64,000 nucleotides of DNA from Streptococcus sp. SK643. GTDB taxonomy: Bacteria; Bacillota; Bacilli; Lactobacillales; Streptococcaceae. The translations under genes and the position numbers were made by a program. This document shows positions 6,714 through 15,584 of this stretch, piece after piece. The stretch spans positions 1 through 64,000 of the forward strand of contig NZ_AJMM01000031.1 of assembly GCF_000259505.1 (NCBI RefSeq), given 5' to 3'. The stretch's first letter is position 1. Each line of letters starts with the position of its first letter. The notes beneath the pieces were generated by a model. It saw only the letters and a list, made by a program, of their open reading frames with translations. It was not told the origin of the DNA and ran no database searches.

Positions 6714-7571
6714 ATGAAGCAAAATGATATAGCTGAAGCTATTGCTTTTTATAACAGAAAACCTGAGACTTTGGTACGTCACATTATACCAGTCTTAGAT
6801 TGTGACTTGGCTGTTTATCATCGCCCTGGAAGCTCAAATAAAGGACACATTATTTTTTATCATGGAGCTTGTGGCCGTAGTCAGATGTGGGCCCACCAGT
6901 ATGATGCCTTTGAAGGATTTGACCTCTACTTTGTCAATGTTAGAGGACAGGGGGAATCACCTATGAAAGTTGGTCTACCTGACTTAGAAGGTGCTGTTCA
7001 AGATGTAGATGCTATTTTATCCTATTTCCAGCTAGATAAGGTGATATTGGTCGGACATTCTTGGGGAGGGAATCCACTTCAAGAGTACACCTATCGCCAT
7101 CCAGAAAGAGTTCTAGCCTTGGTCATGGTAGATAGTTGGGGACAGCATCGTTACCTATCAGATAAAGAGAGAAATCGCATAAAATATAGTTCCCTTATGT
7201 ACAAAACGATTCCTTGGAAGTTGATTGCAGATAAGAACTCAAAAATGTGTACAGATAATCCTATCACAAGAGAATTAGTCAAGACGGCCATTATAGAAAC
7301 TGGGAGAGATGTTTTTTTGAACCTTGGAATCACAGGTTTTTTGGCTGTCCATGAGATAGAGGGTTATCATGGCAATCCTCCTATGCTATTAGTAAGAGGC
7401 GAAAATGATTTTCCCAAACACCTAAAAATGATTTACGATGGAATCATGGCCTTAAATCCCAATGCACGTCAAGTAACGATTTCAGATAGCAAACACCAAC
7501 CTATGAATGACCATCCTGAAGAGTTTAATCAGCTTATTGGTGAATTTTTTGAAGAAGTAGTAGGCCCGTAA
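6714..7571 (+). CDS. Alpha/beta-fold hydrolase
   Basis: The 285-residue protein has the alpha/beta hydrolase core: an oxyanion region FYHGACGRSQMW near residue 50, the nucleophile elbow VGHSWGG (Ser about residue 111), and a C-terminal catalytic His in DSKHQPMNDHP. The acid is probably the Asp in LVRGENDFP. No signal peptide is seen, so it is cytoplasmic. The substrate is unknown; family members include esterases, peptidases and lactonases. AGGAG precedes the ATG and the gene stands between the EamA transporter and rimM. Confidence 0.85.
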   Translation: MKQNDIAEAIAFYNRKPETLVRHIIPVLDCDLAVYHRPGSSNKGHIIFYHGACGRSQMWAHQYDAFEGFDLYFVNVRGQGESPMKVGLPDLEGAVQDVDAILSYFQLDKVILVGHSWGGNPLQEYTYRHPERVLALVMVDSWGQHRYLSDKERNRIKYSSLMYKTIPWKLIADKNSKMCTDNPITRELVKTAIIETGRDVFLNLGITGFLAVHEIEGYHGNPPMLLVRGENDFPKHLKMIYDGIMALNPNARQVTISDSKHQPMNDHPEEFNQLIGEFFEEVVGP

Positions 7572-7647
7572 GATAGGAACTATCCAACTTGTGAAAATCA
7601 CTGGAACATGTTAAAATAAAGGATAGAAATAGACTACAGGAGACAAG

Positions 7648-8166
7648 ATGAACTACTTTAATGTTGGGAAAATCGTCAATACGCAGGGTTTGCAGGGTGA
7701 GATGCGAGTCTTGTCTGTGACGGATTTTGCAGAAGAACGGTTTAAAAAAGGGGCTGAGCTAGCCTTATTTGATGAAAAAGATCAGTTTGTCCAAACAGTG
7801 ACCATCGCTAGTCACCGTAAACAGAAGAATTTTGACATTATTAAATTCAAAGATATGTACCATATCAATGCGATTGAAAAGTACAAGGGATACAGTCTCA
7901 AGGTCGCTGAGGAAGATTTGAATGACCTAGACGATGGTGAATTTTACTATCACGAGATTATCGGTTTGGAAGTCTATGAGGGGGATAACTTGATTGGAAC
8001 CATCAAAGAAATCCTGCAACCAGGTGCCAACGATGTCTGGGTGGTCAAGAGAAAAGGAAAGCGTGACTTGTTATTGCCTTATATCCCACCAGTGGTTCTC
8101 AATGTTGATATTCCAAATAAACGGGTTGATGTGGAAATCTTAGAAGGGTTAGACGATGAAGATTGA
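7648..8166 (+). CDS. rimM: Ribosome maturation factor RimM
   Basis: The 172-residue protein has an N-terminal RimM barrel ([20 protein letters not shown]) and a C-terminal PRC-barrel domain from about residue 95 ([20 protein letters not shown], then [13 protein letters not shown]). It binds S19 and assists maturation of the 30S head. It overlaps trmD by 11 bp, the usual rimM-trmD arrangement, so the two are translationally coupled. Confidence 0.97.
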   Translation: MNYFNVGKIVNTQGLQGEMRVLSVTDFAEERFKKGAELALFDEKDQFVQTVTIASHRKQKNFDIIKFKDMYHINAIEKYKGYSLKVAEEDLNDLDDGEFYYHEIIGLEVYEGDNLIGTIKEILQPGANDVWVVKRKGKRDLLLPYIPPVVLNVDIPNKRVDVEILEGLDDED

Positions 8167-8875
8167 TATTTTAACCCTCTTTCCAGAGATGTTCTCTCCA
8201 CTAGAACACTCCATCGTTGGAAAGGCTCGAGAAAAAGGGCTCTTGGATATCCAGTATCATAATTTTCGAGAATACGCTGAAAAGGCCCGTCATGTTGATG
8301 ACGAACCATATGGAGGTGGTCAGGGCATGTTGCTTCGAGCCCAACCCATTTTCGATGCTTTTGATGCCATTGAAAAGAAGAATCCTCGCGTGATTCTCTT
8401 AGATCCAGCTGGTAATCAGTTTGATCAGGCTTATGCTGAGGATTTGGCCAAAGAAGAAGAACTTATCTTCATCTGCGGGCACTACGAGGGTTATGATGAG
8501 AGGATCAAGACATTGGTGACGGACGAAATTTCTCTCGGTGATTATGTCTTGACTGGTGGAGAACTTGCGGCTATGACCATGATTGATGCGACTGTTCGCT
8601 TGATTCCAGAAGTGATTGGCAAGGAATCGAGTCACCAAGATGATAGTTTTTCTTCAGGCCTTCTCGAATACCCTCAGTACACACGCCCCTATGATTATCG
8701 AGGAATGGTCGTGCCAGCCGTGCTCATGAGTGGTCATCATGAAAAGATTCGCCAGTGGCGACTTTATGAAAGTCTAAAGAAAACCTACGAGCGTAGACCT
8801 GATTTGCTAGAAAGTTACCAACTAACAGCAGAAGAAGAAAAAATTCTGACAGAAATTAAAGAAAACAAAGACTAA
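8156..8875 (+). CDS. trmD: tRNA (guanine37-N1)-methyltransferase TrmD
   Basis: The 239-residue SPOUT methyltransferase begins [20 protein letters not shown] and contains the AdoMet-binding trefoil knot with [16 protein letters not shown] and the active-site region [13 protein letters not shown]. It methylates G37 of tRNAs to prevent +1 frameshifting. It overlaps the end of rimM and is followed after 12 bp by an ATP-cone protein, probably in the same transcript. Length and motifs are normal. Confidence 0.97.
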   Translation: MKIDILTLFPEMFSPLEHSIVGKAREKGLLDIQYHNFREYAEKARHVDDEPYGGGQGMLLRAQPIFDAFDAIEKKNPRVILLDPAGNQFDQAYAEDLAKEEELIFICGHYEGYDERIKTLVTDEISLGDYVLTGGELAAMTMIDATVRLIPEVIGKESSHQDDSFSSGLLEYPQYTRPYDYRGMVVPAVLMSGHHEKIRQWRLYESLKKTYERRPDLLESYQLTAEEEKILTEIKENKD

Positions 8876-8887
8876 AGGAGAACCCCC

Positions 8888-9226
8888 ATGCAAGTAATCA
8901 AACGTGATGGAGAAATTGCTGAGTTTAATCCAGATAAGATTTACCAAGCTATCTTAAAGGCAGCCCAGACTGTCTATGTTTTGACAGATGATTTGCGTCA
9001 AAATCTTGCTCAAGTCACTAAGAAGGTAGTTTTGGATTTACAAGAAGCCAAGGTGGAACGTGCGACTATCAGTATGATTCAATCTATGGTTGAACACCGC
9101 CTATTGGGTGCAGGTTACATTACTATTGCAGAGCATTACATTTCTTACCGTTTACAACGAGATTTGGAAAGAAGTGGCTATGGAGATCATATCGCTGTTC
9201 ATTTGCATTTTGAACAAATTCGCTAA
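8888..9226 (+). CDS. Stand-alone ATP-cone domain protein
   Basis: The 112-residue protein is essentially only an ATP-cone: VIKRDGEIAEFNPDKIYQAI opens the domain, and SMVEHRLLGAGYITIAEHYI closes it. ATP-cones sense ATP/dATP in ribonucleotide reductases and in the repressor NrdR. Here the NrdR zinc ribbon and any reductase domain are absent, so it could act only as a nucleotide-binding regulator in trans. The ribosome binding site AAAGGAG lies before the ATG, 12 bp after trmD. A terminator at 9228-9264 closes the rimM-trmD-ATP-cone operon. Confidence 0.82.
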   Translation: MQVIKRDGEIAEFNPDKIYQAILKAAQTVYVLTDDLRQNLAQVTKKVVLDLQEAKVERATISMIQSMVEHRLLGAGYITIAEHYISYRLQRDLERSGYGDHIAVHLHFEQIR

Positions 9227-9227
9227 G

Positions 9228-9264
9228 AAAAAAGAGTGGGATGAAGGAAGCCATCTCACTCTTT
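9228..9264. terminator. Bidirectional terminator after the ATP-cone gene
   Basis: The stem AAAGAGTGGGATG/CATCTCACTCTTT is flanked by A-run and T-run. It serves the rimM operon on the plus strand and overlaps the 3' end of the convergent small gene. Confidence 0.8.
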
Positions 9265-9576
9265 CTTAAATCGATTTTTTTGGGCTGTCTGTACAGTTGA
9301 AGGAACAAATCGAATCCGCTGAATATCACTGATACGGATAATACGACTGACATTTTTAGCGAAATTTTTCACGATAATTTGTTGGCGGTCTGAATCGTAT
9401 TTTATAATATCACCTGTAAAACTCGTCTCTGACAGGATAAGGTGGACAGCAGTTTGTTTTTGGATAGCCTCTTCGATGGTAGAGGTAAGGGAGTTGTTTT
9501 CAGTATGTTCTGGTTCATCACGTCCATTTAAAAAGTGATGCATTTTATTTATGATTTGCTGGAATTTATTGATCAT
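9256..9576 (-). CDS. Conserved small protein, YolD-like fold possible
   Basis: The 106-residue protein has an N-terminal helical part (INKFQQIINKMHHFLNG) and a C-terminal region predicted as a small beta barrel, SFTGDIIKYDSDRQQIIVKN then RIIRISDIQRI. That alternation resembles YolD-like or Sm-like proteins, though I cannot assign the family securely. I place the start at 9576 because GGGAGGG lies 5 nt upstream; the longer frame to 9621 has no ribosome binding site. It is convergent with the ATP-cone gene. Function unknown. Confidence 0.65.
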   Translation of the reverse strand: MINKFQQIINKMHHFLNGRDEPEHTENNSLTSTIEEAIQKQTAVHLILSETSFTGDIIKYDSDRQQIIVKNFAKNVSRIIRISDIQRIRFVPSTVQTAQKNRFKKE

Positions 9577-9673
9577 ATTACCCTCCCTTCTTTTATACCA
9601 TATTATATAAAAATTTTTCAAAATCTACAAGATTTTACGAATGAACTAATGAAAGCTAAAAAAGGAGAAAATG

Positions 9674-9889
9674 ATGGCAGAATTTACTTTTGAAATTGAA
9701 GAGCACTTGTTAACTCTTTCTGAAAATGAAAAAGGCTGGACTAAAGAACTCAATCGAGTCAGCTTTAATGGTGCACCAGCAAAGTTTGATATTCGTTCGT
9801 GGAGTCCTGACCATACTAAAATGGGTAAGGGTATTACCCTTTCAAATGAAGAATTTCAAACAATGGTAGATGCATTCAAAGGTAACTAA
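9674..9889 (+). CDS. YdbC-family PC4-like ssDNA-binding protein
   Basis: The 71-residue protein, beginning MAEFTFEIEEHLLTLSENEK and containing WTKELNRVSFNGAPAKFDIR and WSPDHTKMGKGITLSNEE, matches the YdbC family, whose lactococcal member has a PC4 coactivator-like fold and binds single-stranded DNA. Two in-frame ATGs are adjacent; 9674 has better spacing from AGGAG than 9671. It stands alone and ends at a bidirectional terminator shared with bioY. Confidence 0.85.
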   Translation: MAEFTFEIEEHLLTLSENEKGWTKELNRVSFNGAPAKFDIRSWSPDHTKMGKGITLSNEEFQTMVDAFKGN

Positions 9890-9904
9890 TTATAAAGTAT
9901 AGTG

Positions 9905-9942
9905 AAAAGGATAGTGAGTTGTGATAAACTGACTATCCTTTT
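9905..9942. terminator. Bidirectional terminator between ydbC-like gene and bioY
   Basis: The stem AAAAGGATAGT/ACTATCCTTTT has a 16-nt loop and lies between convergent genes. Confidence 0.8.
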
Positions 9943-9944
9943 TA

Positions 9945-10481
9945 TTAGTTTGCAAAGTAAAATTGATTCTTAAGACGTTGTAGTAGGGGCTGACTAATAA
10001 GACTAATTGCAAGTAATTTACCAAGATCAGGAAGAATGAAAGGAAAAACACCAACAATCAAGGCTTTTTCTAAAGGCATCCCAGCAAGGAAATGTAAACC
10101 AAGAATACCTCCTACAAAGACAAGAGAATCTCCTAAAAGGTTTGCAAGGAAAATGCGAATAAAACTACTATTATGACTTGTTAAATATGAAGTAAGTCCA
10201 GAATAAATAAGGTAGAACCAAAGATAACCAGCAGTTGGACCAACTAAAGCATGGATACCTGCTCCGCCTCCTGCAAAGACTGGAAGACCGATGGCACCAA
10301 GTAGAAGATAGAGTCCAACAGAAAGGACAGCTTCTCTAGGTCGAAAGATAGTTGCAATCAAACCAATTGCAAAGTTTTGTAAGGTAAAAGGAACAGGGCC
10401 AATTGGAAGGCTGATTTGTGCTAAAACCGCAATCAGTGCGGCACCTATAGCAGGAATGGCATAAACATGAGTTTTTTTCAA
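9945..10481 (-). CDS. bioY: Biotin transporter S-component BioY
   Basis: The 178-residue integral membrane protein is the biotin-binding component of an ECF-type transporter. Visible BioY features are LAQISLPIGPVPFTLQNFAI, LYLLLGAIGLPVFAGG and GPTAGYLW, plus FILPDLGKLLAI near the C-terminus, with six hydrophobic segments. The start is TTG (10479-10481), preceded by AGAGG. The shared EcfA/EcfT energising module is not in this window. A candidate BirA operator overlaps its promoter and leader, consistent with repression when biotin is sufficient. Confidence 0.95.
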   Translation of the reverse strand: MKKTHVYAIPAIGAALIAVLAQISLPIGPVPFTLQNFAIGLIATIFRPREAVLSVGLYLLLGAIGLPVFAGGGAGIHALVGPTAGYLWFYLIYSGLTSYLTSHNSSFIRIFLANLLGDSLVFVGGILGLHFLAGMPLEKALIVGVFPFILPDLGKLLAISLISQPLLQRLKNQFYFAN

Positions 10482-10482
10482 A

Positions 10483-10542
10483 ATAGTTAACCTCTTTTCT
10501 TATATATAGTAACTATTATACTCAAAGAAAAGTCAATGTCAA
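10483..10542 (-). promoter_or_regulatory. bioY promoter with candidate BirA operator
   Basis: On the minus strand a -35 TTGACA (10537-10542) and -10 TATAAT (10515-10520) have a 16-bp spacer. The inverted repeat ATAGTTACTA (10507-10516) and GGTTAACTAT (10483-10492), with a 14-bp gap, overlaps the -10 and the start region. The known Gram-positive BirA box is close to TTGTTAACC, about 14-15 bp, GGTTAACAA, so half-site and spacing both fit. Confidence 0.7.
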
Positions 10543-10631
10543 CCTTTTATATAAACAAAGGTAACAAATGTGTAACGGCCGATTTTAGCAAGAGAGAAGT
10601 ATACTGGTTTAGAAATTTTATAGCAATTCAC

Positions 10632-10666
10632 AAAAAAGAAGCAGATACTCTTATGTATCAACTTCT
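10632..10666 (-). terminator. gor terminator
   Basis: On the minus strand the hairpin GAAGTTGATAC/GTATCTGCTTC is followed by a T-run, just after the gor stop at 10677. Confidence 0.75.
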
Positions 10667-10676
10667 CTTGTTTAGA

Positions 10677-12023
10677 TTAACGCATGGTTACAAATTCTTC
10701 AGATGCGGTTGGATGAATTGCGACTGTAGCATCAAAGTCTGCTTTTGTTGCGCCCATCTTGATAGCAACGGCAAAGCCTTGAATCATTTCATCAACACCG
10801 TAGCCAATTCCATGAAGTCCGACAACTTTTTCTTCTGGACCAGCTGTTATGAGTTTGAAACGGGATTCTTGTCTGTTATTAGTAACGGCAGAGTACATAG
10901 ATGCAAAGCTTGATTTGTAGACTTTAATCTGATCTTGGCCATATTCTTTTATGGCTTCCTCTTCAGTTAAGCCGACTGTACCGATTGCTGGATGGGAGAA
11001 AACAACAGTTGGGATAGTAGAATAGTCCATCTTAGCTTCAGTTTTCCCGTTAAAGAGTCGTTCTGATAAAATTCGTCCAGCTTTTATAGCTACAGGTGTT
11101 AATTCTTTTTCACCGGTGACATCACCAAGGGCATAAATTCCCTCAACTACTGTATTTTGGAATTCATCGACTTTGATAAAACCACGTTCGTTAAGGGTAA
11201 CTCCAGCTTTTTCCAGTTGCAAACCTTGAACATTTGGACGGCGACCAGTAGCCCATATAACTTGGCTAGCAGTGTGATTCGTACCATCCTCGAAATGAAT
11301 GGTAATGCCTTCAGCTGATTTTTCTAATTTGATAGGAACCTTATGGGTATGAAGTGGTAAGTTTGTTCTTTCCATTTCCTTGACTAAACCTTCAACGATG
11401 TAAGAATCAAAACCACGTAAAGGACGATCGCGGCGAACAAAGAGGTCTGTCTTAACACCAAAAGTGTGGAGTACGCCAGCTAATTCAACAGCAATATAAC
11501 CGGCACCTAGAATTGCAACTGACTCTGGCAATTCTTCCCAGGCGAATACATCATCAGAAGAGCCACCTAGTTCAGCACCAGGGATAGTTGGAATACTTGG
11601 ATGGGCACCAGTAGCAATCACGATATGTTTAGCACGAATCAGTTCACCATTTACGCTTACAGTATGAGAATCTATAAATTCAGCATGTCCTTCAATCAAG
11701 TCTACACCGTTGCGTTTAAAACTGCCATCATAAGAAGAACGAGCGCGATCAATGTAAGCTTCACGATTGCGACGGAGGGTTGCAAAGTCAAAGTTAAGAT
11801 CAGTGGTCTTAAAGCCGTAATCTTCTCCAAATTGATGGAAAGTCTCCGCGATTTGTGCCCCGTACCACATAATTTTTTTAGGGACACAACCGACATTGAC
11901 ACAGGTTCCACCTAATTTCTTTTCCTCAATAACGGCCGCTTTGGCTCCGTGTTCACCAGCACGGTTCATTGTAGCAATTCCTCCACTACCTCCACCGATA
12001 GCAATGATATCATATTCTCTCAT
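10677..12023 (-). CDS. gor: Glutathione-disulfide reductase
   Basis: The 448-residue flavoprotein has an FAD-binding GGGSGGIA motif at residues 10-17, the redox-active disulfide [13 protein letters not shown] (Cys41 and Cys46), an NAD(P)-binding [14 protein letters not shown], the second FAD motif [10 protein letters not shown], and the C-terminal catalytic His in [11 protein letters not shown]. It reduces glutathione disulfide with NADPH. Pneumococci import glutathione, and this enzyme keeps it reduced for oxidative and metal stress tolerance. Length is normal. AAAGGAG precedes the ATG. Confidence 0.95.
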   Translation of the reverse strand: MREYDIIAIGGGSGGIATMNRAGEHGAKAAVIEEKKLGGTCVNVGCVPKKIMWYGAQIAETFHQFGEDYGFKTTDLNFDFATLRRNREAYIDRARSSYDGSFKRNGVDLIEGHAEFIDSHTVSVNGELIRAKHIVIATGAHPSIPTIPGAELGGSSDDVFAWEELPESVAILGAGYIAVELAGVLHTFGVKTDLFVRRDRPLRGFDSYIVEGLVKEMERTNLPLHTHKVPIKLEKSAEGITIHFEDGTNHTASQVIWATGRRPNVQGLQLEKAGVTLNERGFIKVDEFQNTVVEGIYALGDVTGEKELTPVAIKAGRILSERLFNGKTEAKMDYSTIPTVVFSHPAIGTVGLTEEEAIKEYGQDQIKVYKSSFASMYSAVTNNRQESRFKLITAGPEEKVVGLHGIGYGVDEMIQGFAVAIKMGATKADFDATVAIHPTASEEFVTMR

Positions 12024-12140
12024 TGAAAACTCCTTTGTACACTTTGAAATAGTAGAGTGTCATTTTTTGATAGTCATATTCTATCTTTTTTTTGATTTGA
12101 TTGCAAAAATCTGCTACGTTCAAAAAGATTAAGAAAGTGC

Positions 12141-12169
12141 TTGCAAAAAATGAAAATAAAATGTATTAT
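12141..12169 (+). promoter_or_regulatory. Promoter of the MacAB-like operon
   Basis: TTGCAA (12141-12146) and TATTAT (12164-12169) are separated by 17 bp. This leaves a leader of about 130 nt that contains an inverted repeat TCTGATT/AATCAGA at 12253-12275 shortly before the ribosome binding site. Confidence 0.6.
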
Positions 12170-12306
12170 ATAGCTAGTACAATATTTAAAATGAAAATAA
12201 CGAACAATATTCAGTAAACAGATTATTTTTTTCGTTTTAAATACCTATTGTCTCTGATTGATACCTAATCAGATTAAAGGAGCTTAAAATATAAAGGAGT
12301 TTTATG

Positions 12307-13515
12307 ATGAAGAAAAACTATAAGACTAAAAAGTGGCAACTGTATGCAGCAATAGGGGTTGCAAGTGCAGTAGTAATAGGGGCTGGAGCAATTTTATTTT
12401 TTAGACAACCTTCTCAGAGTACCGTGATAGACGATACGCCTCAAGTTGTTATTGCTAAGGAAGGGACTGTAGCATCATCTGTTTTATTATCAGGTACAGT
12501 GACAGCAAAAAATGAACAATATGTGTATTTTGATGCCAGTAAAGGTGATTTGGAGGATATTTTAGTATCTGTAGGTGATAAAGTAAGCGAGGGGCAAGCT
12601 TTGGTCAAATATAGTAGTGCAGAAGCACAAGCTACTTATGATGCAGCCAGTCGTGCAGTGGCTAAGGCAGACCGTCATATTAATGAACTTAACCAAGCCC
12701 GAAAAGAAGCTGCTTCAACCCCAGCTCCCCCGTCTCCGAGTGCCCAATCACCAGTTAAAGATAATGCTGAAAGTCCAGCAGCTCCCGTAGCTCCAGCGGC
12801 TGGTAATTCGGTTGCTTCTATTGATGCCCAAATAGGTGATGCTAGAGATGCGCGTGCAGATGCAGTTGCCCAATTAAATAAGGCCCAGACTCAGTTGAAC
12901 GCAACAACTGTCCTTAGTACACTAGAGGGAACGGTAGTCGAGGTAAATCGCAACGTTTCTAAATCTCCAACAGGGACAAATCAGGTTATGGTCCATGTTG
13001 TTAGCAACGAAAACTTGCAAGTCAAGGGTGAGCTATCTGAATACAACCTTGCTAACTTATCTGTCGGTCAGGAAGTAACCTTTACATCGAAGGTTTACCA
13101 AGACAAGAGCTGGACTGGTAAACTGACTTATATCTCAAATTATCCTAAATCTAGTGCAGAAGCAGCTAGTACAACTCCTGGTGGAAATACAGGTTCCAAG
13201 TATCCTTACACAATAGATATTACTAGTGAAATTGGAGAATTAAAACAAGGTTTCACTGTCAGTATCGAAGTCAAAAATAAAAGCAAAGCGATCTTGGTCC
13301 CTATAACAAGTGTCGTTATGGAAAATGACAAGAACTATGTATGGGTTCTTGACGAGCAGAAAAAGGCCAAAAAAGTGGAAGTTGGTTTGGGAAATGCGGA
13401 TGCAGAAAACCAAGAAATTACTTCCGGTCTAAAAAATGGAGTCAAGGTCATCAGTAACCCAACGTCTTCTCTAGAGGAAGGAAAAGAGGTGAAAGCTGAT
13501 GAAGCAACTAATTAG
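12307..13515 (+). CDS. MacA-like membrane fusion (adaptor) protein of an efflux pump
   Basis: The 402-residue adaptor has an N-terminal membrane anchor (about residues 10-31), a biotinyl-lipoyl-like half VLLSGTVTAKNEQYVYFD, a helical hairpin and a C-terminal beta barrel. The helical region is split by a Pro/Ala-rich stretch at about residues 138-170 (TPAPPSPSAQSPV, then SPAAPVAPAAG), longer than usual for the hairpin tip. It matches the adaptor of the pneumococcal Spr0693-0695 MacAB-like pump that exports antimicrobial peptides. ATG at 12304 is possible; 12307 has better spacing from AAAGGAG. It overlaps the ATPase gene by 17 bp. Confidence 0.9.
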   Translation: MKKNYKTKKWQLYAAIGVASAVVIGAGAILFFRQPSQSTVIDDTPQVVIAKEGTVASSVLLSGTVTAKNEQYVYFDASKGDLEDILVSVGDKVSEGQALVKYSSAEAQATYDAASRAVAKADRHINELNQARKEAASTPAPPSPSAQSPVKDNAESPAAPVAPAAGNSVASIDAQIGDARDARADAVAQLNKAQTQLNATTVLSTLEGTVVEVNRNVSKSPTGTNQVMVHVVSNENLQVKGELSEYNLANLSVGQEVTFTSKVYQDKSWTGKLTYISNYPKSSAEAASTTPGGNTGSKYPYTIDITSEIGELKQGFTVSIEVKNKSKAILVPITSVVMENDKNYVWVLDEQKKAKKVEVGLGNADAENQEITSGLKNGVKVISNPTSSLEEGKEVKADEATN

Positions 13516-14200
13516 TTTAAAAAATATTTGCAGAAGTTATCGTAATGGTGATCAAGAACTGCAGGTTCTCAAAAATATCAACCTAGAAGTGAATGAGGGC
13601 GAATTTGTAGCCATCATGGGACCATCTGGTTCGGGTAAATCTACTCTGATGAATATGATTGGGATGTTGGATACACCAACCAGTGGAGAGTATTATCTTG
13701 AAGACCAAGAAGTGGCTGGACTTGGTGAAAAACAATTAGCCAAGGTCCGCAATCAACAAATCGGATTTGTCTTTCAGCAGTTCTTTCTTTTATCAAAACT
13801 CAATGCTCTACAAAATGTAGAATTACCCTTGATTTACGCGGGAGTTTCGGCTTCAAAACGGCGCAGGTTAGCTGAGGAATATTTAGAAAAGGTTGAATTG
13901 ACAGAACGTAGTCATCATTTGCCCTCAGAATTATCAGGTGGACAAAAACAACGGGTGGCCATTGCGCGTGCCTTAGTAAACAATCCTTCTATTATACTAG
14001 CAGATGAACCAACAGGGGCTCTAGATACTAAAACAGGAAAGCAAATTATGCAACTATTGCTTGACTTGAACAAAGAAGGAAAAACCATTATCATGGTAAC
14101 GCATGAGCCGGAAATTGCAGCCTATGCCAAACGTCAGATTGTCATTCGAGATGGGGTTATCTCATCAGATAGTGGACTAGTTGAAAAGGAGGAAAAGTAA
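13499..14200 (+). CDS. MacB-like efflux pump ATP-binding protein
   Basis: The 233-residue ABC ATPase has Walker [10 protein letters not shown], signature [15 protein letters not shown], Walker [13 protein letters not shown] and the H-loop MVTHEP, in the LolD/MacB subfamily. It starts inside the end of the adaptor gene and ends 1 nt before the permease gene, a tight three-gene operon. With the permease at 14202-15461 it forms the energising part of the pump. All catalytic motifs are intact. Confidence 0.95.
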   Translation: MKQLISLKNICRSYRNGDQELQVLKNINLEVNEGEFVAIMGPSGSGKSTLMNMIGMLDTPTSGEYYLEDQEVAGLGEKQLAKVRNQQIGFVFQQFFLLSKLNALQNVELPLIYAGVSASKRRRLAEEYLEKVELTERSHHLPSELSGGQKQRVAIARALVNNPSIILADEPTGALDTKTGKQIMQLLLDLNKEGKTIIMVTHEPEIAAYAKRQIVIRDGVISSDSGLVEKEEK

Positions 14201-14201
14201 G

Positions 14202-15461
14202 ATGCAGAATCTGAAATTTGCCTTTTCATCTATTATGGCTCACAAGATGCGCTCTTTTCTCACTATGATAGGGATTATCATTGGTGTTTCCTCAGTTGTT
14301 GTGATTATGGCCCTAGGTGATTCCATGTCTCGTCAGGTCAATAAAAACATGACCAAGTCACAGAAGAATATCCATGTCTTTTTCTCGCCTATTAAAAGTA
14401 AAGACGGTTCTTTTACCCAAAAACAATCAGCTTTGACAGTTTCTGGGAAAGAAGAGGAAGTTCCTGTTGAGCCACCAAAACCACAAGAATCCTGGGTCAA
14501 GGAGGCTGCTAAGCTCAAGGGAGTGGATAGCTACTATCTAACCAACTCGATGAATGTTACCTTAACCTATAAGGATAAAAAGGTTGAACACGCTAACATG
14601 ACGGGTGGAAATGTCACTTATATGGATGCGGTCGAAAATGAAATCATTGCAGGTCGTGGTCTTAGAGCGCAAGATTATAAAGATTTTGCAAGTGTGATTA
14701 TCCTAGATGATGAACTAGCCAATAGCCTTTTCGGTTCAGCAAAAGATGCACTCAATCAGAATGTTGAAGTAAATGAAATCAGCTACCGTGTTATTGGTGT
14801 TTATGCAAGTAAAGAAGCTAAGGCTGTAAAAAACTTTGGAGTCGGAGGACTACCAATTACGACTAATATTTCTCTTGCGGTCAATTTTAACACAGACGAG
14901 ATTTCAAATATTGTCTTTCGTGTTAACGATACCAGCTTGACCCAGACTTTGGGGCCAGAGTTGGCAAGAAGAATGACGGAGATTTCAGGTCTCCAACAAG
15001 GGGAGTATCAGGTAGCAGATGCAACTGAAGCCTTCAACGAAGTTCAACAAATGTTCGGATTTATAACTACGATTATTAGTGCCATTGCGGGAATTTCCCT
15101 CTTTGTTGGAGGGACTGGTGTTATGAACATCATGCTGGTTTCGGTGACGGAACGTACTCGTGAGATTGGTCTTCGTAAGGCATTGGGTGCGACACGTGCT
15201 AATATTTTAATCCAGTTTTTGATTGAGTCTATGATTTTGACTTTACTAGGTGGAGTCATTGGTTTGGCGATTGCAACGGGATTAACAGCTATAGCTGGCG
15301 TATTATTGCAAGGATTAATGGCAGGTATAGAAGTGGGAGTTTCAATACCAGTAGCTCTATTTAGTCTTGCGGTATCAGCAAGTGTAGGTGTTATCTTTGG
15401 TGTTTTACCAGCCCACAAGGCTTCTAAGCTTGATCCAATTGAAGCCCTTCGTTATGAATAA
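14202..15461 (+). CDS. MacB-like efflux pump permease
   Basis: The 419-residue permease has the MacB/FtsX topology: one N-terminal transmembrane helix (SFLTMIGIIIGVSSVVVIMA), a large extracellular domain of about 240 residues, then three C-terminal helices. The conserved stretch MLVSVTERTREIGLRKALGA lies between helices 2 and 3. I start it at 14202, where GGAGG lies upstream, rather than at the longer frame from 14181. With the adaptor and ATPase it forms a MacAB-like pump for peptides. A hairpin terminator follows at 15466. Confidence 0.94.
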   Translation: MQNLKFAFSSIMAHKMRSFLTMIGIIIGVSSVVVIMALGDSMSRQVNKNMTKSQKNIHVFFSPIKSKDGSFTQKQSALTVSGKEEEVPVEPPKPQESWVKEAAKLKGVDSYYLTNSMNVTLTYKDKKVEHANMTGGNVTYMDAVENEIIAGRGLRAQDYKDFASVIILDDELANSLFGSAKDALNQNVEVNEISYRVIGVYASKEAKAVKNFGVGGLPITTNISLAVNFNTDEISNIVFRVNDTSLTQTLGPELARRMTEISGLQQGEYQVADATEAFNEVQQMFGFITTIISAIAGISLFVGGTGVMNIMLVSVTERTREIGLRKALGATRANILIQFLIESMILTLLGGVIGLAIATGLTAIAGVLLQGLMAGIEVGVSIPVALFSLAVSASVGVIFGVLPAHKASKLDPIEALRYE

Positions 15462-15465
15462 GATC

Positions 15466-15496
15466 AACAAGATAGACAATTGTCTGTCTTGTTTTT
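15466..15496 (+). terminator. Terminator of the MacAB-like operon
   Basis: The hairpin AACAAGATAGACA/TGTCTGTCTTGTT is followed by a T-run, directly after the permease stop. Confidence 0.8.
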
Positions 15497-15530
15497 GTAT
15501 GGATTTCCCTGTCGTAAATAGCTAAAATTA

Positions 15531-15539
15531 TGGTATAAT
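15531..15539 (+). promoter_or_regulatory. metG extended -10 promoter
   Basis: TGGTATAAT ends at 15539, an extended -10 element without a good -35, about 45 nt before the metG start. No T-box features are seen in this short leader. Confidence 0.6.
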
Positions 15540-15584
15540 GAAGTGTTAGAAAAACAGGTTTCATTAGCCTGGAAAGGAAAAATT

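Noticed and set aside
10536..10913. Plus-strand open frame of 125 codons over the 3' end of gor and the bioY leader
   Set aside because: It is antisense to the well-supported gor gene over most of its length, has no ribosome binding site, and includes cysteine-rich sequence typical of a reversed frame.
12253..12275. Inverted repeat TCTGATT/AATCAGA in the leader of the MacAB-like operon as a riboswitch
   Set aside because: A single 7-bp stem with no conserved core is not enough to call a riboswitch or attenuator; it is only mentioned with the promoter.
15462..15584. Possible T-box leader for metG
   Set aside because: The gap between terminator and start is about 90 bp with the promoter inside it, far too short for a T-box, and no T-box consensus sequence is present.
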